Part shown: positions 38,737-48,790 of the stretch, piece after piece
Numbering within the stretch: the first letter of the stretch is position 1
Layout: each line of letters opens with the position of its first letter
DNA from: Hyaloraphidium curvatum
Lineage: Eukaryota; Monoblepharomycota; Hyaloraphidiomycetes; Hyaloraphidiales; Hyaloraphidiaceae
Length of the DNA: 64,000 nt
Assembly (NCBI GenBank): GCA_025558095.1
Contig: JAIVFI010000012.1
Coordinates: forward strand, 682,001 to 746,000
Direction of reading: 5' to 3'
The notes under the pieces: generated by a model
What the model was told of the DNA's origin: nothing
Databases searched by the model: none
Seen by the model: only the letters and a program-made list of their open reading frames with translations
Translations under genes and position numbers: made by a program

Positions 38737-40406
38737 TCACGCCCCCTTGCCCCCCTTTTCCTCGTCCGCGACGAACTGCAGGTCCACCTGGTCCGACGTC
38801 GCCGCCCGTTCCACCCTCTTCCCGATAATCCAGCACCCTTCAATCCACTCCAGGATGGTCAGGACACTGAAGCCCAGCAGGAGGCCCATCATGCCTCCAA
38901 CGGAACCGAAGTACGTGAGCCTGGCGCGGGAGGAGGTCAGATCGGACGCCGCGTTCCGTGGTCGGGTACCAACGGTGTGTATGCGTGCGTCTCATCAATG
39001 CGCGTGACCATCTGGTCGTTCAGGACCACGCTAAGGATGAAAGTCCCGTCGACTGCCGCAGTGCCATTGATCTGCGCGCCGTTCACCGTCGCGTTGAGCA
39101 TCGCCGCCGTGATGGGTTTGGTCGACGCAGTCTGGGGGAACTCGTACTCCTCGCACGAGGGGAGGGGGCACGCGGCCTTCGCCGCCTCGGGGCCGCAGGC
39201 CTGAAGGAGGGTGCAGTTACTGCCGCTGTATGGGGGCCGGCAAGGGTAGGGGTATTGGGTGAAGTTGCAAGTGCCGTTGAGGTTCTTGCTCGCGCATGAG
39301 CCGGGGAGTTGCTGCGTGCGCCGGGGTCAGCGGAAACGGGTTGCGGTGGGCCAAGGGGAACCTTACAGAGGGAAGATCAGCGCCGTTAGTGGTGTTGATT
39401 GTGGGGTAGCTGCAGGAGCAAGCCTGCTCTATGCAGGATTGCTGGAAGGTCGCAAAGCACCTGGACTGGCCACCGGGTCTGCTGTCGCAGTTGTTGATGA
39501 TCGTGGAACGGGAGATGGAGAATCTCACTCGGGTCGTGACTTGAATGGGAGGCAGTCAGATGCTGCTTGTGCCAACGAAGTGCCCAGAAAACCCACGTTC
39601 GAGGGTGAGGAGGTTGGCAAGCAGCGGCGAGTACTGCTCCTCGGGCTTGCGTATCGCGTAGGTTATCGAGTCGAAGGTCGCTAGGCCCGGGAGGCGGCCC
39701 ACGACAATCATAGAGTAGCCCGGCTGCGTCGCGGCGATGCTTCCGTTCGCAGGCGTCGTGAAGCAGAGCGTGGGGCTCGAGGCAAATGGGTAGTCGATGA
39801 AGCTAAGCTGGCCGTCGGAGCGGCAGCGTTCGCTGCCCGTGACGTAGTCCGAGTTGGCCAGCTGCCGCGGGGTCCGGTTGCCGTAGAAGCATAGGATGCC
39901 CGAGCTGTTGAATAGGTTGACCAGCTGTTCCTCGGGCGATATCCCCGAGACCACGTTGACGAAGGAGCGGACTGAGTCGGGGTCGAGGGTGGAGAGGCAC
40001 ACCGACACGGCGGGGAAGGGGGTGGGCGACACGAACTCCTGGGTGATGAGCGTGCTAGTCGGGTCCGAGACGAGGTACTGAGTCTGCAGCACGAAGTAGG
40101 TGATGAAGAGGGCCACCGCGGCGAGCCAGAGGAGGAGCCAGCACAGGCGGTTGGCGAGAGACCGCTTCCTGTCGAATATTCGCCCTAATTGTCGGCCGTG
40201 AGCGAATGACGCGCAGATTTCGGCATCTTGCGGTGCCCACAGACGCCGTGTGCCGTCGACACGGATGTCACGGCGTAGGTTTCCTCGACCAGGTCGACCT
40301 TCTCCGTCGCCGCCGGCTGCAGAACAGGGCGCTGCGAGACGCCGTTCGTAGCGCCCGCCGCCGCCGCGCCGACCGTCTCCATCTCGGCCGGCGCGCCGTT
40401 GGACAT
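38737..40406 (-). CDS. DEG/ENaC/ASC-family ion channel-like protein, five exons
   Basis: Exons 40406-40241, 40184-39597, 39539-39367, 39311-38974 and 38920-38737 join exactly in frame to 482 residues. The family hallmarks are all present in order: a short cytosolic N-terminus with the His-Gly gating motif (H53, G54), TM1 at about residues 70-89 (CWLLLWLAAVALFITYF), the post-TM1 signature FPAVSVC (112-118), a Cys-rich extracellular domain with N-glycosylation sites (NRT, NGS, NGT), and TM2 with GGMMGLLLGFSVLTILEWIE, which includes the G-x-S selectivity-filter motif (438-440) and the conserved Glu at about 446. The C-terminus is short and charged. Members form trimeric Na+-selective channels gated by ligands, acid or force. 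Such genes are mostly described from animals, so presence in a fungus-like genome is unusual. Confidence 0.85.
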
Positions 40407-40749
40407 GGCGGCGGGAGCGGGGCGCGACGTGTTTGGGTTCAGGGTCGCCGGGGATTGCGGTGGGAGGCGGCGGCGCCGCTCCAACCACCCCATTTCCGGG
40501 AAGCGCTTACCAGTGCCTCAGGGCACGGATCACGCGAGGGACGGCAAAATGGGACAATCATGATCATTCTTTGTAGTGTATGTTGCCGCGTGGCTGATCA
40601 GCGTCCCGTGGAGAACACAGGCAGGACATCGCGAGCCAAAAGCGCCTCGCTAGGTCACCTGCGCCTTTGACCGATGACCTGGAGGTGTGGGACGGTCCGA
40701 TTGTGGACTAGATTGGGCGGATCGCACGCGAGAAGGTCAGACGAGTGAA
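40407..40749. other. Upstream region of the channel gene
   Basis: 5' flank of the DEG/ENaC-like gene and 3' flank of the F-box-like fragment. No gene seen; AT-richer around 40555-40590. Confidence 0.45.
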
Positions 40750-41301
40750 TCAGTCTATTCGCACGACCACCCTTGGCATCCTTTTCCAAGTGTCCGCCGC
40801 TGCGGCATCTCCCCCTCTCGACAAGGAGACGTGCACTCGAACGTAAACCTCCAGCGGCTCCAACGCATCCCGCACCTGCTGCATCCACCACACGTCTGCC
40901 GGATTACTTCTCGAAAACGACAGATCGATTCGCCGAAGTGCGGCCAGTCGATTGCACATTTCCAGGAGGTCAACCACGTACGAAGGGTCCGGGAGGACGA
41001 GAATGAGGTTGACAACGGAATCTTGCTTCCTGAGTTCTGAAAATTTGTTTCGGTAACGGTCACGTTCCGCATCTTCGTTCAGGGTTCGCCAGTGAAGCTC
41101 CAGAGAAATCACAACTGGCCGAAGGTTCTGCAGCTTCAGGACACCAATGCCATCCCCGTCAGACGCCCCAAGCGCAATTGTACGGAGCTTCGACGTCGCA
41201 GTCGGGAAGGGCGCGAGACTCGAAGGCTTGATGGGGCGCCAGGTCGGCCATTCTTGCAGCTTCGTCGACTTGTCCAGGAGTGACAGCAGACATTGTCCCA
41301 A
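40750..41301 (-). pseudogene. C-terminal fragment of an F-box-like gene
   Basis: About 180 residues related to the last 180 of the gene at 53741-54898. Shared features in order are PFPTATSKLRTIAL versus PFPAATSKLRRVTV, then LLEMCNRLAALRRIDLSF versus LVESCLRLPDIQEMNI, and the ending WKRMPRVVVRID versus WKAMPRVTIDT. The N-terminal F-box-like region is absent and upstream sequence has no match. The frame has no ATG in a sensible place. It is a truncated paralogue located 12 kb from the intact copy. Confidence 0.65.
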
Positions 41302-41614
41302 AGACCTTCAATGCCCGGATTATAGAGGTCGACTCCCGGTCCCTTGAGGAGGGTGAACGATCCCAGACCGGCAGGCGATCGTTGCCCAACGGGCCGGTGT
41401 GTGTGGGAGAACCCGACGACGGCGATCGGGGCAACAATGGGGGCGCAGACGACGACAGTGGCTCGGACTACGGCAACTTCGACTCCGCTGACGACGGTCA
41501 CGGCGGTTTCGTGGGGCCCTACCGCCGCAACCACCGTACCCGGGACGAGGGCTGAGCATACGTTGACCTCGGAGGCAATCAGCAAAATCTTTCCATCGCA
41601 GCAGCTGCAGCGCA
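41302..41614. other. Spacer of unclear content
   Basis: Minus-strand frames here encode a Val/Ala-rich stretch and the plus strand an Asp/Gly-rich one; neither shows a recognisable family. Probably 3' flank of the CoA-transferase gene and remnant sequence. Confidence 0.4.
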
Positions 41615-43387
41615 CTACATCCTGCTCCTGCTCTTCAACCCCGCCCGCATCCGCCCCTCCCGCCCATTCTCGCGATCCCCGTCCCCCTCCTCCCCCTCCC
41701 GCGTCCACCGCGCCTCATCGTGGCCGTTCTTCCTCGTCGACCACCTCCAGGCTCCACACACCACCTGCCCGCCCTCCGCGACGAACCCGAACGGCGGCCT
41801 GAGGAACCCCAGCTTCCCCCTCGCGCACCGCCCGTGCGTGCCCCACCACCCCGGGTTCGCCGCACAGAGCTCATCCACCTGCGGCGCGAGGTGCGAGAGG
41901 AGCACGGGGGCGAGCGAAGCGACGTCCATCCCCGGATCCGAGAGCTGCGCCGGGATCCCGACGCCGGTGCTTCCCTCCTGCATGCCGAAAGAGAGCACGT
42001 AGAACGCCGTCTGGCACAGCGACGTCTCGAGCATCACGTGCTCTCCCCCATCGTTCGTTGCCAGCGCGGCGAGGAGCCCCATCGCGAGCACTTCGCCCGT
42101 CATGAGGTCCAGCACCGTTGTCGGGAGCATCCGCGGCGTCTCCGCACCCGACGGCATCGCCAAACCAGTGAAGCACTGCGCGATCTGCTCCCACCCGCCG
42201 AGGTGGGACAGAGGGCCCGAGGGGCCGAAGCAGTTCTCGGAGAGGTAGTACAGGGGCCTACTCCGCGGGCGGCGACCGGATACAATCATCTCGTTGATGC
42301 GGAAGGCGAGGGCGGGGAAGCCCAGGCCGAGCCTGTCGAGCGCGCCGAGGCGGTACCCCTGGATGATGACGTCCGTCTCGGGGAGGATCTCCTCGAAGAA
42401 CACGCGGCGGTCCGCGTCCTTCTTCAGGTCCAAGAAAGCGGACCGTTTGCCCAGGGAGGTGTCAAGGACGAAGGCGTCGATGTCCGGCACGGTGGGGGAG
42501 GAGAGCTTGAGGACCTCGGCGCCGAGGGAGGCGAGGAGTTTGGAGGCGTGCGGGCCGGCGAGGATGCGGGAGAGGTCGAGGATTTTGAGGCCGGCGAGGG
42601 GTCGGAATGGCGTTGCTGGCGACAAAGGGTTCGCGGAACGAGATCCTTCCGAGCCGGGCACCGCTCCCGCGGGCCCCCCGGACGGCTTAACCGGCAGCGT
42701 GGATCTGACCAGCAATGGCATGGTGCCCAGCAGCCGCCCCTGCTCGGACTGCAGACACTCTTGCCTGGTCCTGACCATCGCCGCGCATGCCTCGTTCGCC
42801 CACAGCCGCTTCTCCGCCTCCTCGGCGGTCCAACCCGTCGCCGCGATCTTTGCCCTCAGAAACACCCGAGCAATTGCCTTGTCCTTCAGGTCCAGCTCGC
42901 GGAACGTCCTTTCGTCTGCCCGCGAGAACCCAAGCACCTCGAGCGTCCTCCTCGCCCCCATCGATTTGTGCAGGAAAACGTGCCTACCGTCCGCGAACGC
43001 GTGCAGGCCCGTCAAAACAGAGCCGTACCCCCCGGCCTTGACGGCTTTGGCGAGGATGCCGGAGTCGAACTCCTCGCCGTCGAGCGTGATGAAGTGGTGG
43101 GAGAAGAGCGAGAGCACCGCGTGGGCGGGTGAGGAGGACGTCCGCGGCATGGATCCCGCGCGCCGTTCGGCGACGAGCGCAGCCAGCGCGGCGGTGGCGA
43201 GGGAGATCGCCGCGGCGGGCTCCGCGAGGCGGAACGGCGACGCGGCGGCGAACGCGGCGAGGAAGTCGCGCGCGGCGGCATCGAGCGGCGCGTCGGCCGC
43301 CGCGAGGGCGCGCTGGGCGGCAGCACCGGAGATGCCGAGTCGGAGCAGCAGCGCGCGGGCCGCCATTCCGGTCTGTTCGGGGTTCAT
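41615..43387 (-). CDS. CoA-transferase family III (CaiB/BaiF) protein
   Basis: Intron-less, 590 residues from ATG 43387. The N-terminal 240 residues are a degenerate first half (HHFITLDGEEFDSG, ERTFRELDLKDKAIARVF). Then comes the family III core: PLAGLKILDLSRILAGPHASKLLASLGAEVLKL, FLDLKKDADRR, LPETDVIIQGYRLGALDRLG and NCFGPSGPLSHLGGWEQIAQ, followed by TTVLDLMTGEVLAMGLLAAL, which contains the catalytic-site Asp region of the family. Members move CoA between carboxylic acids and acyl-CoAs. The two-half layout is like the fungal and bacterial long forms. The last 60 residues (from WRWSTRKNGHDEARW) become basic and charged and may be a spurious extension. It shares a divergent promoter region with the kinase at 43781. 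Confidence 0.85.
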   Translation of the reverse strand: MNPEQTGMAARALLLRLGISGAAAQRALAAADAPLDAAARDFLAAFAAASPFRLAEPAAAISLATAALAALVAERRAGSMPRTSSSPAHAVLSLFSHHFITLDGEEFDSGILAKAVKAGGYGSVLTGLHAFADGRHVFLHKSMGARRTLEVLGFSRADERTFRELDLKDKAIARVFLRAKIAATGWTAEEAEKRLWANEACAAMVRTRQECLQSEQGRLLGTMPLLVRSTLPVKPSGGPAGAVPGSEGSRSANPLSPATPFRPLAGLKILDLSRILAGPHASKLLASLGAEVLKLSSPTVPDIDAFVLDTSLGKRSAFLDLKKDADRRVFFEEILPETDVIIQGYRLGALDRLGLGFPALAFRINEMIVSGRRPRSRPLYYLSENCFGPSGPLSHLGGWEQIAQCFTGLAMPSGAETPRMLPTTVLDLMTGEVLAMGLLAALATNDGGEHVMLETSLCQTAFYVLSFGMQEGSTGVGIPAQLSDPGMDVASLAPVLLSHLAPQVDELCAANPGWWGTHGRCARGKLGFLRPPFGFVAEGGQVVCGAWRWSTRKNGHDEARWTREGEEGDGDRENGREGRMRAGLKSRSRM

Positions 43388-43780
43388 GTTTGCACGCGGG
43401 AGACAGTCGATCGCGGGCACCGTCACGCGTTCCAGCTTGCCTGTGCCGCAGTCTCCAGGCTCCGTCCGCGCAAAGACGTTCCGACGCGTGGAAAGAAGGC
43501 CATGGAATCCGGGAAAGACCCGAACAGCAGCATACGGCGGCCTCGCCTCTCTCCCGCTCGAGCTGCTCGCCGCCGTCGTGCGCCCGTGAGCAACGGCAGC
43601 GTGGCCCCGCTGAAGCGGCGTGGGACCGGCACCTTCGGGAACAACACAGTGCCTCGAAGATGGCCGGACAAACGGACGTAGACTGCAAGAGACAATCAAC
43701 GACGCTATGGAGCGCAGCCCATGCAATTGTGGCGCACGCAGCCCCCTTCGCCTGCCTTTGCGTCAGGCACATCGATCGAC
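43388..43780. other. Divergent region between CoA-transferase and kinase genes
   Basis: 393 bp between two start codons facing away from each other; should hold both promoters. Frames crossing it have no family features. Confidence 0.45.
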
Positions 43781-45195
43781 ATGTCCGGGACGGGGACAAG
43801 CAACGAGCAAAACGAGCCCCCGATGGAGGGCGAATCCTCCCTTTTGGCGGGATTGGCGCTCGCAGTTTGCGGCGGCGTTTTCGCCGGCCTGGGCGCTGCG
43901 CTGCCAGCAGGTGTGCTCGCGCTGGGCGCAGGGGCGTTGCTTCAGCGTTCCAAGCGCGGGGCATTGGGGGAGAGCGCGCGGGAAGACGCGCCGAAGCGCG
44001 CTCGGCACGATGAGCCTAAATCACAGGTGAACGCGGCGGCGCCGCACGCTCCCGCGACGGTGATAGACTTGGACACTGCACCGGCACCGGCACCAAAGGC
44101 GTCGTCTACAATGCTGGTCATCGATCTCACCGACGATGCACCTGTGGCAGTGTCTCCAGCTGCGGGACCCATGGCAGGAAAGCCTGTCGTCTTGCGCGCA
44201 GACACCGACTACTTGCTGGAGGAGAAGGACGTGGACATCGACCACAAGGCAATAATCGGGGAAGGCGGCTTCGGGCAAGTTTTTCGGGGAAAGCTGCACG
44301 GAATCACGGATGTCGCGGTGAAGAAGTGCCGGACATGGAGGGCCCATGGTGAGGCGAGGGACTACTTCCGGGACGAACTGCTCGCGTGGGCAAGGATGCC
44401 GCCTCGCCCGAATGGTTCGTCCGGCCGACCGACCCGTACCCTTCCCACTAAACCATTCCTTATCAGTGGTCCCCTTGCTTGGGTATCACCTCAACCCCGA
44501 CTTCCTGGTTACGCGTTACTACCCTCATTGCAACCTAAAGAAGTACCTCGCGGGCAAAGGATGGCCTGTACGTGAATCTCTCAAGCTCCTCCACGACGCC
44601 GCAAAGGGCATGGTGTTTATCCACGCCTCTCACATCGTCCACTCCGACCTCAAAGCCGAGAACGTGCTTGTCGACGTCGACAGCGGCGATCATGCCACAG
44701 CGTTGGTGACGGACTTCGGCCTGGCCAAGCGACGCGTCAAATTCGAGAGCGGCGAGAGCCGCTACGAAGGCGCCCGCGGATTCTCTCTTCACTTTGCGGC
44801 GCCAGAGCTGCTCACACCACGGGGCGCCACGAAACCTTCCTCCGACGTGTGGTCGTTCGGCATGATGTGCTACCAGGTCCTCATGTGTGGCGCCTTGCCG
44901 TACGCCAATAGGGGGACAGACCACGTGGTAAGGCATCGCTCGATCCCGCCCAGTTCTTTTCGTCGCATCTCAACCACCGCCCCAGATCCGTTATGCCATC
45001 TCCAGAGGGGAGCATCCGACCCTAGAAAGTGCATTCAGGATTCCGCCAGCGCTGCGGGAGCTCATGGTGTGCTGCTGGGACTTCACTCCCGAGAGGCGGC
45101 CGACAATGGCGGAAGTTGAGCGGCGACTTTGCCAGATTTGGGAGGACTATGAGGAGGATCGGGATGCCACATTGAGCAGAACTGTATCTAATTGA
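43781..45195 (+). CDS. Membrane-anchored protein kinase with SUMO-interaction-like motifs
   Basis: Exons 43781-44414, 44467-44927 and 44986-45195 join to 434 residues. Residues 21-53 are a Gly/Ala/Leu-rich hydrophobic stretch able to form one TM or a hairpin. Two VIDL motifs (VIDLD 94-98 and VIDLT 113-117, the latter followed by DD) look like SUMO-interacting motifs. The kinase domain starts at about 155: GEGGFG (160-165), VAVKK with Lys181, IVHSDLKAEN (Ser replaces Arg of HRD; Asp272 is kept), DFG 294-296, APE 323-325, DVWSFGMMCYQVL and CCWDFTPERRPTMAEV. It belongs with tyrosine-kinase-like/RGC-type fungal kinases by the last motif. Catalytic residues are present, so it should be active. The substrate is unknown. 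Confidence 0.85.
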
Positions 45196-45353
45196 CTCCC
45201 GTTGCGTCATGATAGCTCCACGTGCATGCCCCGACGGGCATGGCCTAACAGCGTGCGGAGTTTCTTCGTCAGCTGGCGATTCTCAACTTCCCGCCTCGAT
45301 TTCGACGAACATAAACACCTCCTAGACGCGTCAAAACGGCGTCACTACTGGAG

Positions 45354-46322
45354 ATGGACCCTGCATCAGCAGAAAGCGGCTCGAACGCCCTGCCGCCGCC
45401 GCAGGCGTGCCTCGCGTCGCTCCCGCCCGAGCTGCTCCCCGCCGTCGCTGCACCCGCTGGGGCGCCGGGATCTCGCCCGCTGCGCCGCAACCTGCCGCGC
45501 ACTGCACGCCGCCGCGATGCCTCTACTGCTACGCGCCCTGCGGCCCGTGCGACGAGACTTCCCGCTCTTCGAACGCGTGCTCAAGAACCGGCTCCTCGCG
45601 GACATGGTGCGCGAGCTCGATTTGGACGGCGGGCTGGGACAAAAGGACATGGCGTGGTGCCTGCGCGTCTTTCGGAGGATCAGGCAGCTGCGCGTCGAGT
45701 TGGCTTGGAACTGCATCCCCGCGCCGGATGCCCTGCGGGGCATCGAGGGCCTTGAACACCTGGAGCTGGGGTTCCGCGACCACGGCGGCGACGTCTTTCT
45801 GGCTGCGGCGATTTTTCCTCCATCGCTGCGGAGTCTTGCTATAAAGGTGGCACCTTGGGTCACGCAGGCGCCGCCGGAAGGATTGCTGCGGCGGATCGAG
45901 GAGGGGTCCCCGCGGCTGGATTCGCTCTCGTTCGCACTCGTCACGAGCGACAGCAGGCCGCAATCTTTGTTCCTGAAGCGGCTGGAGAGGATCATCAGGG
46001 CCTCGTGGGGAAGCTCGAGGCACTCACAAGCGGTGCGGCCGCGTTGCCGAGAGAGCTGGTCGAGCACGCGCTGTTCGCTCCGAGGACGCTGGAACTGCAC
46101 TTTTCCCACGGGGAAATTGTCCCCGATTGGCTCCTCGCGAGGCCGGCCCACTGCACCGGATCCGCGACTATCCAACGGCAGGGCGGCGCACCCCCACACG
46201 TACTGCCGATTCTGGGCGGGTTGCCCCATGCCGCCGGGCCGCCTCGTATCAGGCTCCTCAGACGGCAAACTCCTGACGTACCGCCTGCTACTACACCGAG
46301 TCCGCCACCAAGTGCAACATGA
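45354..46322 (+). pseudogene. F-box-like gene copy A', frameshifted paralogue of 51127
   Basis: Starts with ATG 45354 and SLPPELLPAV, nearly identical to the intact gene at 51127. At about 45447 one inserted G shifts the frame; the next part (LGRRDLARCAATCRALHAAA, RPVRRDFPLFERVLKN, GGLGQKDMAWCLRVFRRI) is conserved in the new frame. Near 45990 a deletion of about ten bases shifts it again, and similarity resumes (HQGLVGKLEAL, HALFAPRTLELHF). Similarity fades near the end. Two independent frame breaks make this a pseudogene. It forms a convergent pair with the gene at 46407-47573, as its paralogue does with 52361-53632. Confidence 0.75.
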
Positions 46323-46406
46323 GGGACCCCGCGGACCCACAACGACGAGGTATCATTCAGAGGCGTTCATCGTTCGCGCCTGTACAGAACACCGCCGGCA
46401 ATCGAT

Positions 46407-47573
46407 TCACTCCCCATAGAACACCGACTCGGTTTCCTCGACATACTCCCAGTACCCAGTTCGCCGCAGCTCCTGCGCCAGATGGCCGTCCATGCCGACG
46501 TGACCCGCCCTCTCCCTCCAGTAATCCACCCCCTTCCGCAGCTTGTCCCGCTCTTCCTCGCCGAAGATCAGCGGACCCGGATTGGCCAGGCAGAGGATCT
46601 CGATGCTGAACCGCAGGTGCTGGTTCCTCTGCAACCAGTCGAGCAGCTTCAGGTGTCCCGAGCGTCCCAGCTCCAGCGCCGAGACCTCGAGGCGATCGCT
46701 GCGCACCTCGGCCAGCGAAGGCGGCGGGTTGAACGAGACCAGCACGTGCGATCCGAGCGATGCGACCTCGAGGGCGGAAACGGAGGGGAGCCTGGTGCCG
46801 GCGCGTGCGTCCGCGACGAACGACTCGACCTGGGCGGGCCCGCAGTACGTCTTCGACAGGATGACCCTTCGGGGGCGGAAGTCGGGCTCGCTGTAAAGAA
46901 CCTCTGCTGTTGGTGCATTGTAGTGCTAGCCCGTAACCCTGGAGAGGGCGTCCCGGTTGTTGCGGCACCAGTTCGTTGCGACGACCGAGGTGAGCTTCAG
47001 ATCGACCTGCTCCACGGCCGATGCTCCGGCGACGAGGTCGCGGAACGCGGTGCTGAGCCTCTCGGGATTCATCGCGGTGTACCTGAGCTTCCGAAGTTTG
47101 GGAAAGGCGAAGGTCGATTGCACCAGGGGCCCGTCGGGTTCGCGGAGTCCGAGATGCGTGACCTCGAGCTCTTCGAGGGAGCCCGGTAGACCTTGGAGAA
47201 CCGCGCGGATGACTGCATCTTCTTTGAACTGAAATGATGCCGAAACCAGGTTGGTGGCTTCCGACAGGAGCTCCCGCAAAGGCGCGTGTAAGTAATGAAC
47301 GGCGCCCAAGGGCGCGCAGGCGGTGTAAAGGCTTCGCGCGTGGACGAGAAAACCGTGTTAATTCCAGAACGACACCCTCTCGTTCAGGGGAGCCATCTGA
47401 CCCCGCCACCGGTGCGCGAAGTGCGTGAAAAGGAGGCGCGCGAGCATGGCCAAGGAACCGCGCGAGGCGCAGGCGCGCTCGAGCTGCGAGCGGCGCGGGA
47501 GGAAGTCGGCCACGCGGTAGAGGACTTCGGGAGGAAGCAGAGATCGTTCTTCTTGGTACGCCGGGGTCTCCAT
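46407..47573 (-). CDS. F-box-like gene copy B', paralogue of 52361
   Basis: From ATG 47573: LLPPEVLYRVADFLPRRSQLERACASRG, an F-box-like head that matches FPPEILYRIAEFLPHRRQSEFARASRG of the intact gene at 52361-53632. Removing two short GT..AG intervals, 47373-47332 (42 nt) and 46937-46902 (36 nt), gives a continuous 362-residue protein with matching blocks (FKEDAVIRAVLQGLPGSLEELEV; EPDFRPRRVIL; SLGSHVLVSFNPPPSL). The intact paralogue has no introns, and these would be shorter than others in the window, so the alternative is a decayed gene in which both gaps are small indels and stops. The acidic tail of the paralogue is absent. Confidence 0.55.
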
Positions 47574-48020
47574 GGCCGGTGAGGATGAGCGGAGGAGCAG
47601 TCGATGCCCGGGGGCTTTCACACGCGCCAGCTGTCACCCCGGGCACAACATTGTCCCCCCGAGGTTCCAAATGGCCATCCTCGAGGCTGCTATAGGGCTC
47701 TACGCTCCAGTGCAGCCCGGCACGGATCCTTTGCACCTGCTCGGAAGCCGGCAGAAGGTTCCTCCGGTCTCGGAATCGCTCGCAGATTGTCCCCGGCGCG
47801 ACCTGTTCGACCAGCTGCCCGGGCTTGCGGAGTACAGGCGCGCAAGTGTTGTGAAAGCACTTAGAGAGCCTGGAGAGTTCCCGCGGGGGACCAGGGGCTA
47901 GGCGACCACGTACGTTCCCACAACGACTTCTATCGATATCAATGCGCACGCGTGCGACCTAGGCGATCCAATCCCATATCCATCCCAAATACGACCTACA
48001 GCTGGAGCCAAGGAGCGTGA
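47574..48020. other. Intergenic, no gene recognised
   Basis: 5' flank of copy B' and 3' flank of the secreted Cys-rich gene. Nothing recognisable in any frame. Confidence 0.5.
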
Positions 48021-48790
48021 TCAGGCTTCCCTGCAGCACCCGCCGATGTTTCCCACCCCCCCCGGCCCAGCGAGCCCGCAATTTCCCGAGCCGGATCCCA
48101 CGACCCCGGTCGAGGTGTCGCACGCCGGCGGATCCCCTGACGTGAACACAGCCATCTCGGTCGTCTTGCCGTCGACGACGCAGACCTTCATGACGTTGCA
48201 CCACGAGTCCATCTGCGCGCGTGGCAGGCAGCACCCCATGTTGCAGCTCCCGGTCGACGACTCGGTGCCCTCCGCAAGGGGCAGGCCGGTGGCCCAGTCG
48301 CAGGCGATCCAGCTGTCTACGCCGGCGTTGCACTGCCTGGAGCCGGGGTATTCCGTAGCTTCGCAGAGTGGGTTCGGGCCGGTGTCGTAGCGCTTGTATA
48401 GGGCGCGGGTGTCAAGAGCCCCAACGCAGGCGACAGTGTTGAGGGGAGCACCAGGGTAGGCGAAGTCGCCTAAGGGGGGAAGGGGCAGACATGTCAGGCC
48501 TTCGTCCGCCGCCGGTCAGGCGGGTCCCTCCCACAGAAGTGCTCCGGGTTGCAGTCCGCGCAGCTGCGCCGGAACACGATGGACACGGGGGCGTTGGCGT
48601 CGCTTCCCTTGAGCGGCCTGCAACGTGGGCGTGAGAGAAGCGGATCCGACGCGGTGGGGGATGCGGTACGGTTGGGGGACGGGAATCGAGGGTCAGCTCG
48701 CGCGCAGGAGAGTGACCCCGCAACTTGCCTCGCGACGGCAGCTCCAACGAGCGCCAATGTGGCAGCGGCGAAGAGCAGGAGGCCGTGCAT
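48021..48790 (-). CDS. Secreted Cys-rich protein, two exons
   Basis: Exons 48790-48535 and 48469-48021 (intron of 65 nt with GTGGGA donor and TTAG acceptor) give 234 residues. A signal peptide (LLLFAAATLALVGAAVA) precedes an ectodomain with about 18 Cys: SLSCARA, RRSCADCNPEHFC, TVACVG, PLCEATEYPG, RQCNAGV, IACDWATG, SCNMGCCLP, SWCNVMKVC, PACDTS, NCGLAG and the ending GGCCREA. The split codon at the intron restores a Cys, which supports the model. The even Cys content suggests disulfide-bonded secreted protein. I do not recognise the fold; the size and Cys density are like effector-type or wall-associated proteins. Confidence 0.7.

Noticed and set aside
42240-42300. Short intron in the CoA-transferase near SGRRPRSRP
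   Set aside because: The only GT..AG pair is about 27 nt, too short, and the frame is continuous without it; more likely a small insertion.
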